A stretch of DNA of 64,000 nt from NCBI RefSeq assembly GCF_031143425.1, contig NC_090439.1, positions 638,663,465 through 638,727,464 on the forward strand, in the 5' to 3' direction. The stretch comes from Pleurodeles waltl (lineage: Eukaryota; Chordata; Amphibia; Caudata; Salamandridae). Under the pieces are notes generated by a model that was not told the origin of the DNA, did no database searches, and saw nothing but the letters and a program-made list of their open reading frames with translations. Shown piece by piece: positions 24,180 through 36,700 of this stretch; the first letter of the stretch is position 1; each line of letters begins with the position of its first letter. A program made the translations under genes and the position numbers.

Positions 24180-24800
24180 TACAGTAGGGCAGAGTGTGGG
24201 AGGAGGTTTGGGAGTGGAGGTAGAGAGAGTGGCTGTAGGAGGAGTAGGTGTGCTGGACTGGGTTGCAGGTGTGTGTGTGAGGTGAATGGCTGTTGAGTGT
24301 CTGAGTGGGACTGTTTATGTGTTTTTGGAGGGGGAAGACAGGGTGAGAGAGGACAAACAGGTCGAGTGCATGTATATTGTGGTGGTGTCTGCATGTGAGG
24401 TGGGTGTGCTACATGTGGTTGTGATGGTGGTGACTGCACATGTGATGAATGGGGTGCTAGTCTGCATGTCTGCTGTAGTGGTGACTGTGGGCAAGGCTGT
24501 CCAGGTGGCGGGATCTGGGACTGAGGATGCAGGTCTTGCAGGTGTGAGTGCTGACGTGACTGTGAGGGAGGAGTAGGGGGAGACAGTAGAGACAATGGCT
24601 GTTGTTGTGTGTGCACCTGGGTGCTGGCTGTGTGTGTGCCCATGGTGTGATCTGTGGTGCCTGTGCTTGTCCTTGCGAGTCTGTCTGTTGTCTTGGGTGC
24701 ATTCTGGTCTGATTGTGTGATTGGGATGGGTAGGGGGGAGAGAGCTCTGGGACTGGGAACATGTAGTTGGAGGAGGGTGGAAGAACCAGTGACACTGGCT
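24180..24800. repeat. G/T-rich low-complexity tract
   Basis: The + strand is strongly G and T (GTGTGTGTGAGG, GGGGGAGA runs). The minus strand therefore has a long Pro/Ser/Gln/His frame (209 codons, 24179-24808) just downstream of the Myb-like gene. I read it as 3'-flanking low-complexity sequence rather than coding. Confidence 0.6.
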
Positions 24801-24825
24801 GCTGTCAAAGAGGAGGCCAGAACCT

Positions 24826-26316
24826 AAAACGATCTCTGTAGGACAGGAAAGCGACTGTGAATGCCCTCCAGGTAGGCATTATATTTCTGCATCTGGGATG
24901 CAAGCCCCTTGATGGCATTCACTATAGATGACTGCCCTACAGAGATGGATCTGAGGAGGTCAGTAGCCTCCTCAGTGAGGGCAGAAGGGCTGACTGGGAA
25001 AGGGGCTGAGGTACCTGCAGCAAAGGAGATTCCCACCCTCCTGGGTGAGCAGGCAAGGGCAACTGGGTGGGGATACTGGGAGGGTGGTGCTGGTACAGGG
25101 GGTGGCAGAAGATGATGTAGCTGGGGTGGTCCTAGAGAGGTCCACCACCACCAGGGAACTTCCATCGGAGGAGGTATCTGAGTCAGTTGTTCTAGCTCCT
25201 GTCTCCCCTGTGGTGCTCCCCTCGCCCTTTAACCCACGGGTCCCCTCGATGTCGGTTGACACTGGGTCCAGTGGGCTGCAGCTCCTCCACTCACCAGTGC
25301 CCCTGCTCCTTTGCCAGATGGTACTAATACACAAAAGGACAGGAGAAGAAAAGGAGAAAGGGTGAGGAGAAAGAAAGGGATCACAGGGTCAATTACAGCA
25401 ATAACAGCACATGTGGCATACACATCACTCACTGGAACTAACACTGTGCAGTAACAACCACAATACCAAACCATTGCCTGGAAACAACAGCAAAAATGAA
25501 CTCAGACACTACCATCTGCACATCTACTGGGTCTCACTAAGCTATGCCTGCATGTAGGTCTGAAATGAGGATGGAATACCAGCTAATTGCCAATACCAAA
25601 TGTACATACCACTCACCATTGCCAAGCAGGACTCTACTAGATTAGCTACACAGGCACATAGGACCGTACACTGACTAGAACCTTGCACCCAAACACCGTG
25701 GCAGGCATCAGGAAAGACTTACACACACTGTGTACTCACCCCCTTGTGGCTGATGTGCTGCCCTCAAGTGCCCATCAAACTCCAGATTGGCCACTGCCAT
25801 TATTCGGGCCATTATGAGGGTCAGGGACCGACGAGCACCCCTCCCTCATTGGGAGGACGTCCCCAGCTGGGCCTCGGCGGTCTTCTGGGCCCACCAGTTT
25901 CTACAGTGAGTTCTCTGCCGTATATGTACCCCAGGGTCCGCATGTCCTTGGTGATGGCACGCCATAACACCTTCTTCTGACGGGCGCTGACCTGCATAGG
26001 GAACACAGACAGAAGGACATCATGAACTCCACACTAAATTCTGTTACAGCAATGGCTTACATACTGCATGGATCCCACGTTAACCTTACACACTACTCGT
26101 ACATCTGCGTACACATTGCATGCAACAAAAATACACTCCCCAAATGACACACTGCCCGCACACACATACATCTACATACAGCCATGTTGCATCCAAAGTA
26201 CCCAAAGGGTCTGGAGGCCCGTACAACTGTCCATGCAAGGGCAGGACCCCATCCACAAGCTTCTCAAGTTCTTCAGATGTGAGGGCTGGGGCCCTATCCC
26301 CTGTTGCACAGGCCAT
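24826..26316 (-). pseudogene. Harbinger Myb/SANT-like DNA-binding protein, broken
   Basis: Three exon-like pieces read on the minus strand. The first starts with an ATG at 26314-26316 and carries LTSEELEKLVDGVL...LYGPPD, the opening of a Myb/SANT-like (MSANTD) domain. The second begins after an AG at about 25993 with VSARQKKVLWRAITKDM. It continues, after a frameshift, to a segment around AVANLEFDGHL, and ends at a GTGAGT donor at 25734-25739. The third (about 25324-24826) is Ser/Thr/Pro rich and ends with a helical segment, TEEATDLLRSISVGQSSIVN and onward. In Harbinger elements such a protein binds DNA and brings the transposase to the nucleus and the transposon ends. At least two frameshifts make this copy defective. 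Confidence 0.7.
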
Positions 26317-26898
26317 TGAGGGTTGCAGACACAGGACACAGCAGCACACGCAGTGGAGGTGTTGATATAGTGAGTGGGACCTAGAGGAGAAAGGGGGACG
26401 TAGATGGAGCAGGGGGAGAGAGCAAGAGTAGGTGGTATCGTAGTGGCAGTGATGCAGGAGAAGAAGAGGTCAGGAATCACTTGAATTTGGATACAGAAAA
26501 TGGCAGTCACGTCTGCGTCGGTGAACACCATCACCGCCGGTGGTGATCATCATTGGCCCCTGTGTACCGATGATACATACTAAGGCAATTCCAATCCGCT
26601 ACATACTTTGGTTTGGTTGTACACTCTGGCACTCAAATAAGATCTAATACCAGTGCACTGCTTGCAGATGAGTAGTTGACAGAACATATAAAATGGGATG
26701 CTACAAATCACGACGCATGACTCCGACTACATCTGTGAGACACAAGAGCAAATGAATAGTATGTATTTTTGAAGAAGTCGTTTGCATGTAGAGGACACCA
26801 GTGCAAATTACAATCATTGGTTGCGTGAATTGGATGAGACTGCTTGGTGTACTGTGTTGTTGTGTGTCCATCCTTCCTGTTATCATACACTTCTGATG

Positions 26899-27905
26899 TT
26901 TGGTTTAATGAGATACCAACCACTGCGGAGGAGGAGGCGGCATGCACCCCTGTACAGACCCCTAGTCAACTTGGCTACACTGGAGGATCGCTGTATTATA
27001 CTCACCTATAGTCTGGACAGGGCCACAATCACTGAACTGTGTCAACAATGGAGCCAGATATCATTCCTGCTATTCGTAGTTCTACAGCAATACCCCCGCA
27101 GTACAGGTGCTGTCAGTGCTCCACTTCCTGGCCAGTGGTTCTTTCCAAGTGACTGTGGGTTGCCTTGCTGAACACATGAGCAGCTATATATCATTCCCCC
27201 ACAATGATCATTTTCCCACTGTGAAGGCTGCATTCTACACAATGGGACACATTCCATATGTGATTGGGGCGATTGACCGGACCAATATTGCCTTGGTCCC
27301 TCCCAGGACAAATGAGCAGGTGTACAGAAATAGGAAGAATTACCATTCAAGAAATGTCCAGATGGTGTGCCTTCCTGATCAGTACATTTTCCACGTTGCT
27401 GCCATGTTTCCAGGATCTGTGCATGATGCCTATGTATTGAGGAACAGCATAGTACCACAGATGATGGCACAACTACAGAGAGAGAGAGTGTGGCTCATAG
27501 GTGAGCTTGAAGTTTCACACAATGTATGTCACTGTATGCCACCTGTAGTTGTCCTTTGTGCTATTGTACATGAGTAATGTGTGTCTCTCACTAGTTCCAG
27601 GTGACTCTGGCTATCCAAACCTATCCTAGCTGTTGACACCAGTGAGGAATCCGAGGACAGGGCCAGAGAATCATTACAATGAAGTACATGGTCAGACCAG
27701 AAGAGTAATCGAAAGGACATTTGGGCTACTGAAAGCCAGGTTCAGGTGCCTCCATATTTCTGGTGGATCCCTACTCTATACCCCTGGGAAGGTCTGCCAG
27801 ATAGTGGTGGCCTGCTGCATGCTGCCCTTTGTCCTTCAGACACCATGTGCCATTCCTGCAGGAAGAGTGGGGAGACAATGCACCTGTGGCAGCAGAGGAC
27901 ACTGA
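26899..27905 (+). pseudogene. HARBI1-like DDE transposase, broken
   Basis: An N-terminal piece (26899-27130) ends in a frameshift near 27110. The next frame carries HFLASGSFQVTVG, then GAIDRTN near 27268-27288 (first catalytic Asp), a YRNRKNYHSRNVQMVC segment and PGSVHDAY near 27409-27432 (second Asp). A GTGAGC donor at about 27500 and a CACTAG acceptor at about 27593 bound an intron. The following exon has DSGYP, then a stop, then VIERTFGLLKARFRC with the catalytic Glu at about 27711-27713, and ends in an IVACC block. The order matches vertebrate HARBI1-type transposases that cut and paste the element. One frameshift and one in-frame stop make it inactive. Confidence 0.82.
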
Positions 27906-28940
27906 AGACAGTGATGAGGATGGGGAGGAGGAGGATGTGGACAACAGGACACATACAGCAGTACTTCCAATGACACTCAGGTAAGTCTGTACTTCTGTTC
28001 ATACCTCCATTACAATTAAGTGCTGTGTGGCTGCTGTGTTGTGCCAGGCAGAAATGTGTGCATTATTTGACCTGAGACTGTTCCATCTGTTGTCAGTCGT
28101 GCCAGTGTTATGGTGACAGTGATCAAGCTTATTCAGCCCATGCAATGTATGAGTAGTTTAGCAAATACATGCCCACTGCAAACTGTGTCCTCATTCTATA
28201 CAGTACTTAGCATTTGTTGCTAGGAATGTTATGTGAGTTACAATTTACTTACACAACCACAATGTGACTTCAATTTCCCTGACAGTGTGGCCCAGACTAG
28301 GTGGTCCAGAGGAGGGTTTGGCATACTGACAACATGGCATAGCTAATACTATGGTATCTTGTTTGACGGCCTGAAAAGAGTTGTTTCTCCTCACTTATGG
28401 TGTTTGGAATCAATTGCTGTGCAAATATCTGAGTTGATGTAACCAGCTGAATGCAGGTTGTTATGTTACAGGGGCTCATGTTTCTCTAATTCCTTTACTT
28501 CTCATTTGAATGTCAAAAATTGTTTCCCTTTTTGCAGATGTTGGTGTGGTCAATACTATGAACTCATGGGATGCCTACAGACTCCTTTCAAACAGTTTGG
28601 TGGATAGTGACTTGTGGCGTGCTCTCACACTGGTTATGTGTACACCAAACTGACTGTCCATTGGATGGATTCACACTTTACGTTACATTTGCACAGCATA
28701 ATAGACGTCAAGACATTGCATATTGTTGTAATTAAAGCACAACACCTTCAGATGTGTTTAAGTGTGTTTATTGAATTGACAAAAAGGAAGGGATTGTAAA
28801 ATAGAGTGGGGTGATGGTGAATGAAATCTTCATTGTAGTGGCCCAGTTTTTTTGTAGCACAGGTCCAGTATCCATGGGAAAAGGAGCAATGGCAGTCCAA
28901 AGTAAACAAGGTGACTCAGTGGCACACAAGGGAGACATTT

Positions 28941-29850
28941 AGGAGGGGCTCATTTCCTGGCAGTGGTTTGGGTCTTGGCTACAGTCTCTGGTGGCTGTCT
29001 GGGTCGCAGAGAACATTTGCAGGTGGTTCTTCTGCTGCAGAGGGAGGGGTGCTGCTGGCCTGTGAGTCCTGTCACAGGCCCTCCTGTCCACTAGCTGCAG
29101 CAGATGTGGAGGGCTGGTTAGTACACTAGCTAGTGGAAGGGACCCACTAGTGTGTTGTGTACTCATGCATGATGGTAGCCATGTCACTGAGAACCCCTGA
29201 AATGGAGGCCATGTTGGCATTCAAGGCTTGCAACTGCTGCATGACCTCCTGTTTGTATTCCCTCTGCAGCCTCAGGTTCTCCTGCAAGATAGTAAGTACC
29301 TAGCCCATTCTGTCCTGGGATTTCTGGTATGCTCCCAGAACATGTGAGAGTGCCTTCTGGGCAGTTGGTTCCCTGATTTGGCTCACCCCTTGGCGCACAG
29401 CTATCCTCTCACTGACCCTGGCCCCATGTGCCTGTGTCTCCTGAACTGTGTGTCCACTCCCACTAACACCAGGACCTTCATCGTCTTGCCTGTGTGGTGT
29501 CGACTTGGATCCCTGTACAGGTGGGCACACTGTTGATTGACATGTCCTAGGGACAGAGGTTTGGGGACGTTGGGTGGCTGCTGTGATATTGGAGTCTGAT
29601 GTAGAGTGTCCTTGTGTGGACTGGGTGTTGCCTGTGGTGTTCGACTGACCAGTGGTCCCAGGTGGGCAAGGGAGATCATCCAGATCCAGAGTTGTTGTCA
29701 TCACTGGAGCCTTCTTCTGGTGGAGGACTGGGTGTGGGTTTTTTCAATCTGGCCAATATTGGCTTCTGTTCGTTTGGAGTGGCCAAATCGACCGTGGCAC
29801 TCAGCATCGCCAATGGGTATCCGCCGTTGAATAACTGCTGTGGTGATTAG
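28941..29850 (-). pseudogene. second Harbinger accessory protein, broken
   Basis: The main frame 29300-29704 (134 codons) is Thr/Ser/Gln rich, then has VSERIAVRQGVSQIREPTAQ and a SHVLGAYQKSQDRMG segment before a stop. In another frame the minus strand continues with a Leu/Gln-rich, probably coiled-coil stretch (TILQENLRLQREYKQEVMQQ) and an RRxxDR-type tail at 28939-29220. I recall similar predicted proteins in Pleurodeles gene sets. It sits on the opposite strand from the transposase, inside the same terminal repeats. Its role is unknown; self-association through the coiled coil is an inference. Confidence 0.55.
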
Positions 29851-31260
29851 TGGGTCATTATTTGGAGGGCGGTGTGTAGCAGGTGTGGCGGGGAGGGTGG
29901 TGTGACAACTGTTTTTCGCCGTCGTTAGGTCTGGCAGGATTGTTGTTTTGGCTTCTTTCTGGTTGTTTTGTGCTTGTGAGTCACAATCTGGTGGGTGGAT
30001 TGCCGCCTCCCCGGCGGTCTGTTGGAGGCCGTCACCACGGCAGTCTTCTGAAAAGACTGCCAAAGTCATAATAAGGGTCAAAGAAAGTTAAATTAGCCAT
30101 ATAAATTCAGACATTAAAAATGTCATTACATCAATGCAGAATATGGAACTTGTATGATGTTAAGGAATAATAAGCTATATATCCCACATGTATACATCAA
30201 GAGGAAGAGGAAGTAGTGGCAATTTGTAGATGGGCAGACAACATAGGTTCTTCAAAGGGGGGCGTAGCCAGGCACGACAGCCGGTTAGACGCTTCTTAGA
30301 GTGTTCCCGATTACATCTTTTTCATCCTGTAGATATCCTGCGTAAAAATGCAGAATTTTCCCCCTAAGAAGTGTATCAATGCATGTGAGGGTGCCGCAAC
30401 TGCTCCTGAGGTCCTCCGTGGGACGAGAAGCCGTTTCTGAGAAAGATTGGACATGGCCCTGATGACTCGGGCCGGTGACATTTTGCTCCCGACTGAAGCG
30501 TGAGAGCAAAGCCCTGACGGCGGGAAGCCTCCGTGGCCTTGCTTTGGTACAGAGAGCGGTTGGTGCTATCAGAATGCCCGGCCCATCGGGTGGCCCTTAG
30601 GACTGGACTGTGTGGCCACAGACAGCACAGGCTACTGGTGTTGATGTGGGGCTGCCCGCCAGAATGAATTGGGGGGGGCCCTCAGGTTGCATATGGTGGA
30701 CCCTGAGGATGGCTTGAGGCCCTGAAAGGAGAGCCTCGAAATAGTGGCCAGACACAAATAAACAATGCACCACCACTGGTGGGGCCCTGCAGCAAACTGG
30801 TGCAGAAACTAGTTCTTACATGCTGATGCTGCCCCATGGCTGTTTAGCTGTGAGGAAACACCTGGGGACTATGTTTGGTGGACAGGAACTGCAATGTTTT
30901 GGTGCTCAATCCTTCTATACCTGCTGCAGGTGGCCACTACTGTTTTGTCTTTGGCGAGGAACCCCTGACTCTCTAACCTATTATACTTCTCTACCGCCTA
31001 GGAGGTGGTGCTCTGCTGCGGGGGGGTTAGGATCTGTTCCTTGCCACTTCGGAGTACTCCTGCATCTGGCTGCACCTGCCAGCAACCTAAGCAGGGAGAG
31101 AACACCTAGTGGTGATCCCGCTTTGACACATAGTTTCTATGACCGCCTGCCCTCATCCAAGAGCTGATGATTTTATCTGAAAGACTGAGGGGAGTCTCTA
31201 AACCTGCAACCCCATGACCCTCTGGTCAGATCCTAAAGGGGCCCAGTAACTGAAAAAGCT

Positions 31261-31960
31261 GTGCCTCTTCTGCACTGTGATTGCAAACTAAGGAGTCCTA
31301 GTGAGCTCCATCTACACCCTGATCTGACTGTGGTGAATCCAATGTTCAAAAAGGAAAGAGATACCAAATTGACCTTAAGTAATAAAATAAGTAACTATAT
31401 GGGACCAGTCATGTTGGATACCTCACCTATGGAGAGGGTCACATCCAACACTGTGGAGAAAGCGGATGGAGCTGGGGTGACATCCTTGTCCCTGGCAGAC
31501 CTGTTGGTGGCAATCTAGAGCTCCTCTGCTGAGCTAAACCACAAGATTGACTCTGTGGCTATTGACATTAATCAGCTGTGAACTGACCTCCAGAAGGTGA
31601 TGGAGTGAGTGACCACTATAGAGCAGAATGTGAGCACCCTACAACAAGAGGTATGCACTCTCTGAGACACAGTCCTCAGTATGCAGAAACAGGCTGTTCG
31701 GCTGGATGATTGGATGAAGGACACGGAAGGAAGGTCCCGCAGGAATAACCTTAGATTTGTGGGGTTCACGGAAAGAGCAGAGGGACAATCTGCCAAACCT
31801 TTCCTTGATGACTGGATCACTACAGTCCTCCTCCAAGTTCTTCACAGTGGAACCAGCACAGAGGTCCCTGACTCCTCCACAGAAGCCTGGAGACTCACCC
31901 AGAGCGGTTATTGCCTGTTTGTTCAATTTTCATGATAGAGACACTATCCTGCAGACCACT
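31261..31960 (+). pseudogene. L1 ORF1 protein remnant
   Basis: A heptad-rich stretch with three or four stops (31500-31680) is followed by RSRRNNLRFVGFTERAEGQ near 31733-31790, the hallmark junction of the L1 ORF1 coiled coil and RRM domain. The frame then shifts to 31757-31969, which ends in a FHDRDTIL-like segment. The family protein is an RNA-binding trimer that coats L1 RNA. This copy is broken by several stops and at least one frameshift. Confidence 0.8.
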
Positions 31961-32609
31961 CGCCTTTAAGGCCCTCTGCTGTTTGACGGTCACCCATTTC
32001 TATTATCCGACACACTACACACAGAGGGTCCGGGAGCAATGACAAACCCTCCCATCAGTGAAGACTCTGCTTTGGGAATGCAACATGAAAAACAGTCTTA
32101 TGTTTCCAGCAAAACTCAGGATCCAACACAAAGGGGATGCCTTCTTCTTTTTCACAGCAGGGGAGATGAGCTATTGACTGGACACACTGGGCCATGGTTC
32201 TGCAAAGGACTTGTCCCAGGCCAGCTCATTGATGCTGCTCTCGCAGGAAGAGTTGGCAAGCCCGCAGCGCCGCCGGGATCATTGGAGGAGTCAAGAGGAC
32301 AGTAAGAAAGCAATGAGGATAGTGGTCTGCTCTGATGGAACTCTGTGAGACAGGGAGGTGGTCCCCGATTCGATGGATGCCTCCCAGGAGCGTTTTCCAC
32401 CCCAGAGCTAGGAGGCAACCGACATCACCCAAATTTGAGACTTGGGTGATTGTAGGCCCCATTTGTACTGTATAAGGGTGCTTCCATAATAAGGATGCTT
32501 GCCACCTCCATCTGTCAGAAGCCTTTCATCGGGGTTGCTGGTAGGAGTCTCTTGATCTCTCCACACAATTCTGATAAAAAATCTGACTTACCATATATCA
32601 CCTATCATT

Positions 32610-33342
32610 TGGGGTCAGATGTGTCAAAAATCCGATTTGCATTTCTTAAATAGCAAATTTTAAGAAATCTCTATTTAAGAAATGCAAAATGGTATGTATG
32701 AATTTTGCGATTCAGTAATAGCGATTTCTTAAAATTCGCAAACGCTATTACCGAATCGCAAATAGAGAATGCGACTCCATTCAACCCTATGGGCCTGTAG
32801 GCCCATAGGTGCGAATGGTGTTGCATTTCCCAATTTGTGAATTCCAGTTAGGAATTCGCAAATTAGGAAATGAAAACCCCAGGGTGCTGGGGAACTAAGG
32901 CCCCCTCTGATGCACCCCCAAAAAATATTTGCAGACATGTGAAGCACACACATGCCTTGGGAGCATGTGTGTGCTACATGTCAATTTTAAAAATGCATTT
33001 ACAATGCATTTTTAGAATTTGCACATGCATACCACCAAATTGGATTTGGTGGTAATAGCATTTCCTAAATGCCCAATTTGCATTTAGGAAATGCTTGATA
33101 CATGTGCTTTGGAAATCGCAAAAAGGAATTCTCTATTTGTGATTTCCTATTTAGAGAATCACACTTTGCAATTCTCTAAATGGGGTCGCAATTTTAAGGA
33201 GTCGCTATTTTTGCGATTCCTTAAAATTGCACTGCAAATGCCTTTCATACATTGTGAAAGGCATTTTTGCATTCGCAAACGGCCGAATTTTGTGACTCGC
33301 ACCATTTGCAAATGCAAAAACGTTCGACACATGTGGACCTGG
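32610..33342. mobile_element. 727-bp hairpin-rich MITE nested in the L1
   Basis: The element 32613-33339 starts GGTCAGATGTGTCAAA and ends TTCGACACATGTGGACC, an imperfect inverted repeat, with TGG flanking at 32610-32612 and 33340-33342. The interior is full of nested dyads built from GCGATT/AATCGC, GCATTT/AAATGC and AAGAAATC-type words, for example TATGGGCCTGTAGGCCCATA at about 32789-32808. Its ends resemble those of the 68-bp elements (GGCCAGATGTAGCAAA). No coding capacity. Confidence 0.8.
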
Positions 33343-33719
33343 TCCTTCAGAGATGTTCATATAGAAGGATATTGTTTTTTCTCTAAATTGGTTCTTCCAA
33401 TAGGCTGACGGAGTGACTCTGTTTATCAGGCTCTCTCTGTTTAACTACCCTCAAGCAAAGCAAAAGTTCAATGTGGGTGATAATTTATGGTGTGGTATGG
33501 GGCAACGGTTGCTGAATCTTCACTTCTGCCGAGGGCGGGTGGAATTGTTTTGAATTTCAGGTTGGGGCTTTCTCAGGGAAGTTTATTCTGCTCTTGCGCC
33601 ATTGGGCCCTATGGACAGGTGTCAAGTGGTCCAGTTACCCTGGTTACGATCCTGGGGATTTGCGGTGGAGGAAGATGGGTGGGCATGGAATCTTTGTGAT
33701 ATGACTGCTCCTGTAACAT

Positions 33720-36700
33720 AATTGCTGCCCTGGAATGTAAAATGATGGTCCACCTTGACAAGCGTAGACATGTTTGCCTACTTGAAATGTTATGGAGTCT
33801 CTATAGCACTCCTCCAAAAGATCCATTTGTGGGGGAACTGCATTCCTTCTCTGCAGAAATGCTGGAGGGGGCATGTATAGGCTACCTCATACTCAGGTTA
33901 TGCTGAGGGCGTGCTCATTTACGTGGCCCCAGGGGTACCATTTGACTATAAGAACCATGGTGTTGAACTTGAGGGACGCTACACTACCCTCCTTGGAACA
34001 CTGGATGGTTGCAAGATCTGCTTTTAACATATATGCCCCCAATATTGACTCCCTGGAGTTCTTTTCCAGGGTTCTGAGGGTGGTGCCCCCATATCTGGGT
34101 ACAGCCGTGGTGCTGGCTGGCAATTGCAATTGTGTTTTAAAAAGGGGAGATGGATCAGGAACGTCGCAAGGCACACACTAAACTCCGACTTACCAAGTCC
34201 CTTTGAGATGTTCCATCTTCTTACTCTGTGTGATGTTTGGAAAGAGCGGCATCCGACACAGAGGCCGTTCTCCTGTTTTACTCCTGCAAAGGGCATGTTT
34301 AGTCGCTTAGATTACTGTTTCCTTTCCCCTGAGCTGGCACAACTGGTTTCGGACAGCACCTATCTGACCCAATACCATTTGGACCACTCTCCGGTCTTGG
34401 TCAGTTTTGGGTGGGCCTGAGCAACTGGAGATCCCTGTATGGCGCTTGCGAGCTGATATGCAGGCAGATACCCCCTTTGTGACAACGGTTGCCAGTACAC
34501 TAACACATTGCTTTACGGACAACTGGGGCTCAGCGAGCAGCATGGCCACAGATTGGGAGGCAATGAGTCTGTATAAAGGCATCCTTTGGGGTCTGTCAAC
34601 AGTTGGAACGTGATAGCCGTTTTCAGGAATTAAAGTTAGGGAAAATGGAGGCTGTGCTCCACGCTTGTCCTCATAGGTTGCCAGACTGCCGCACGGTCAA
34701 GACAGACCTTTGGAGGGTTGGCATAGGTTGAAAAACACACATATACGGCCTATGGGCAGCGGCTCCATATAAAGGGGGATAGGACGGGAGCTATATTGAC
34801 CCGACTGGTCTGGAAGGAGTCACCTGTGTCCCCCATACTGACTTTACACACTGAGACGGGGAGTTTGGTTTGTACACAGAAGGCAAGAAACAAGGTGTTT
34901 GCTGCTCATCTTAGGAAGACTTACACTGAGTGACTATGCCCCTCATTGGTCTACTTGCAGGGCTTCTTGGAGGAGGTCCTACTCCCATCTCTTCCACCGG
35001 AGATTAGGGAATGGCCCACTCATCAGGGAGGAGATCCTTGCCATCATTCAGCATCTCAAAACAGCAAAAACCCTGGTAGTGATTTGCTGCCTGTGGAATT
35101 TTAGCATATCATTGCAGAAGTGGTGGCCAGACGATGTCTGGAATTGTTTGAGGAGGCTCTGTGCTCGGGGACTCTGCTAGCCTCCATGCTTGAGGCACTG
35201 GTTGTTATGATCCTGAAGTCGGGCAAGGATCCGGAGCTGGCTTCTGCACATAGGCCACTGTCTCTTTTAAATATTGACATGAAAATTCTCACTGGGTTAT
35301 TAGCTACACGTCTGCTCCCCCATTTGAGCACCTTACTAAACCAGGATCAATCTGGCTTTATCCAGAGACGCAGCACCCTTCACAACTTGAGATGTTTGGC
35401 TCACGTCTACTGTGCTGTGCAGCAGCTCCTGACTGACAAGTGTGCCCTAGCATTCCTAGACACAGAGCAGGCATTTGACTCTCTAAATTGGACATATTTA
35501 CGGCACATACTCTAGAAGCTGGGCCTGGGTTCCAGATTTATTGAATCGGTTTGTCTCCTATATCCTGAGCGTGCATCAGGGTGTGCTCAGGTAGAGTGAG
35601 CTCTGAGCCCTTCCCACTGAGTAGAGGTACCCATTAGGGATGCCCTCTATCACCGCTTGTGTTTGCCATTGTCATGGAGCCCCTGCTGAAAACTCTTAAT
35701 TAGGCATTTGGACATGGGGAATAGTGCTGGGAGATTCTACTCATGTAGTCTCTCTCTATGCCGATGATGCCCTGATTTATCTGAGGCAACAGGTCTACTT
35801 GGTGCCCAATCTGCTTAATTTTATGTGTCTTGTGTGAACTATCTGGTCTACATGTAAATCCAACTAAATCCAAGCTCTTCCCATTAGGGGACTGGTGGGG
35901 ATACCAAAGGATGAACTCCCAGAGGTGGGTATTCCCTGGATAATGACCGATGTACACTACTTGGGGGCCTGTCTGACACACACAGTCTGCTCATACCTGA
36001 CTCACAATGTGGACCGAGTAGTGAAGGGCCTTCGGGCCTCGATCAGAATCTGGAAGAAACTGCCCCTGTCCTTTATGGGCAGGATTGCCATAGTTCCTAC
36101 CACATTGTTTGTGCATACTACAGTGCACATTATATACTATCCTCAGGCATTATTTTTGTACTTTTGATGGCTTGATTGTGGATCTACTTTGAGGTAAAGG
36201 GTGGAAACATGTTAGGCTTGCCACATTGAGAAGGTTGTGGAGTTGGGGGTGCTGGAGGTCCCGCATCGGGAGCTCTATTTTATGGTGACCCAGCTGCAAC
36301 ATGCAATTCACTGGCTTGTCCACCATGATAACTGGGAGAAACCCCTTCTGTAGGGCACCCATGAGGAAAAATCGGTGCCTGTTCTCCTCATGCAGGGAGC
36401 ACGGGTGCCTTCCTCCTTACCATATGTTATTCTGCAGGTGGTGGGGGTGTGGGAGGGAGCAATCCACAGGGTCGTCCGGCAGGCACCCTATGCCCAGAAT
36501 ATGACTCTGCGGGTGGTACAACCGTTCTTGTCAGTACAGAGGTGGAGGGACAGACGTTGCGATGTCATGTACAGTCCATAATTGGTAGCACCCCTTGTTC
36601 ATGCCAAGTGGGAAGCCATTGTGGGGGAATTTCTGTCAGCTAAAACTTGCTCGAAGATCCACAAGGGGGGAAAACAGTTAGTTTTAGCGCATGGTTCAAA

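Larger units (their letters stand above)
23181..30079 (+). mobile_element. PIF/Harbinger DNA transposon, ~6.9 kb
   Basis: The left end GGCCCTTATTA (23181-23191) pairs with the right end TAATAAGGGTC (30069-30079), 10 of 11 positions. Further in, TGACATTGATAGTC near 23210 matches the reverse complement of GACTGCCAAAGTCA at the right. The flanks are TAA and AAA, close to the 3-bp TSD expected. An alternative left end at 23199 (GGCCGACATTATGAC, flank AAA) is possible. Inside lie a HARBI1-like transposase (+), a Myb/SANT-like gene (-) and a second minus-strand accessory frame. All three coding units contain frameshifts or stops, so this copy is not autonomous. Confidence 0.75.

Noticed and set aside
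24179..24808. 209-codon Pro/Ser/Gln/His-rich frame on the minus strand
   Set aside because: It mirrors a G/T-rich tract and lies past the likely end of the Myb-like gene; no domain is seen.
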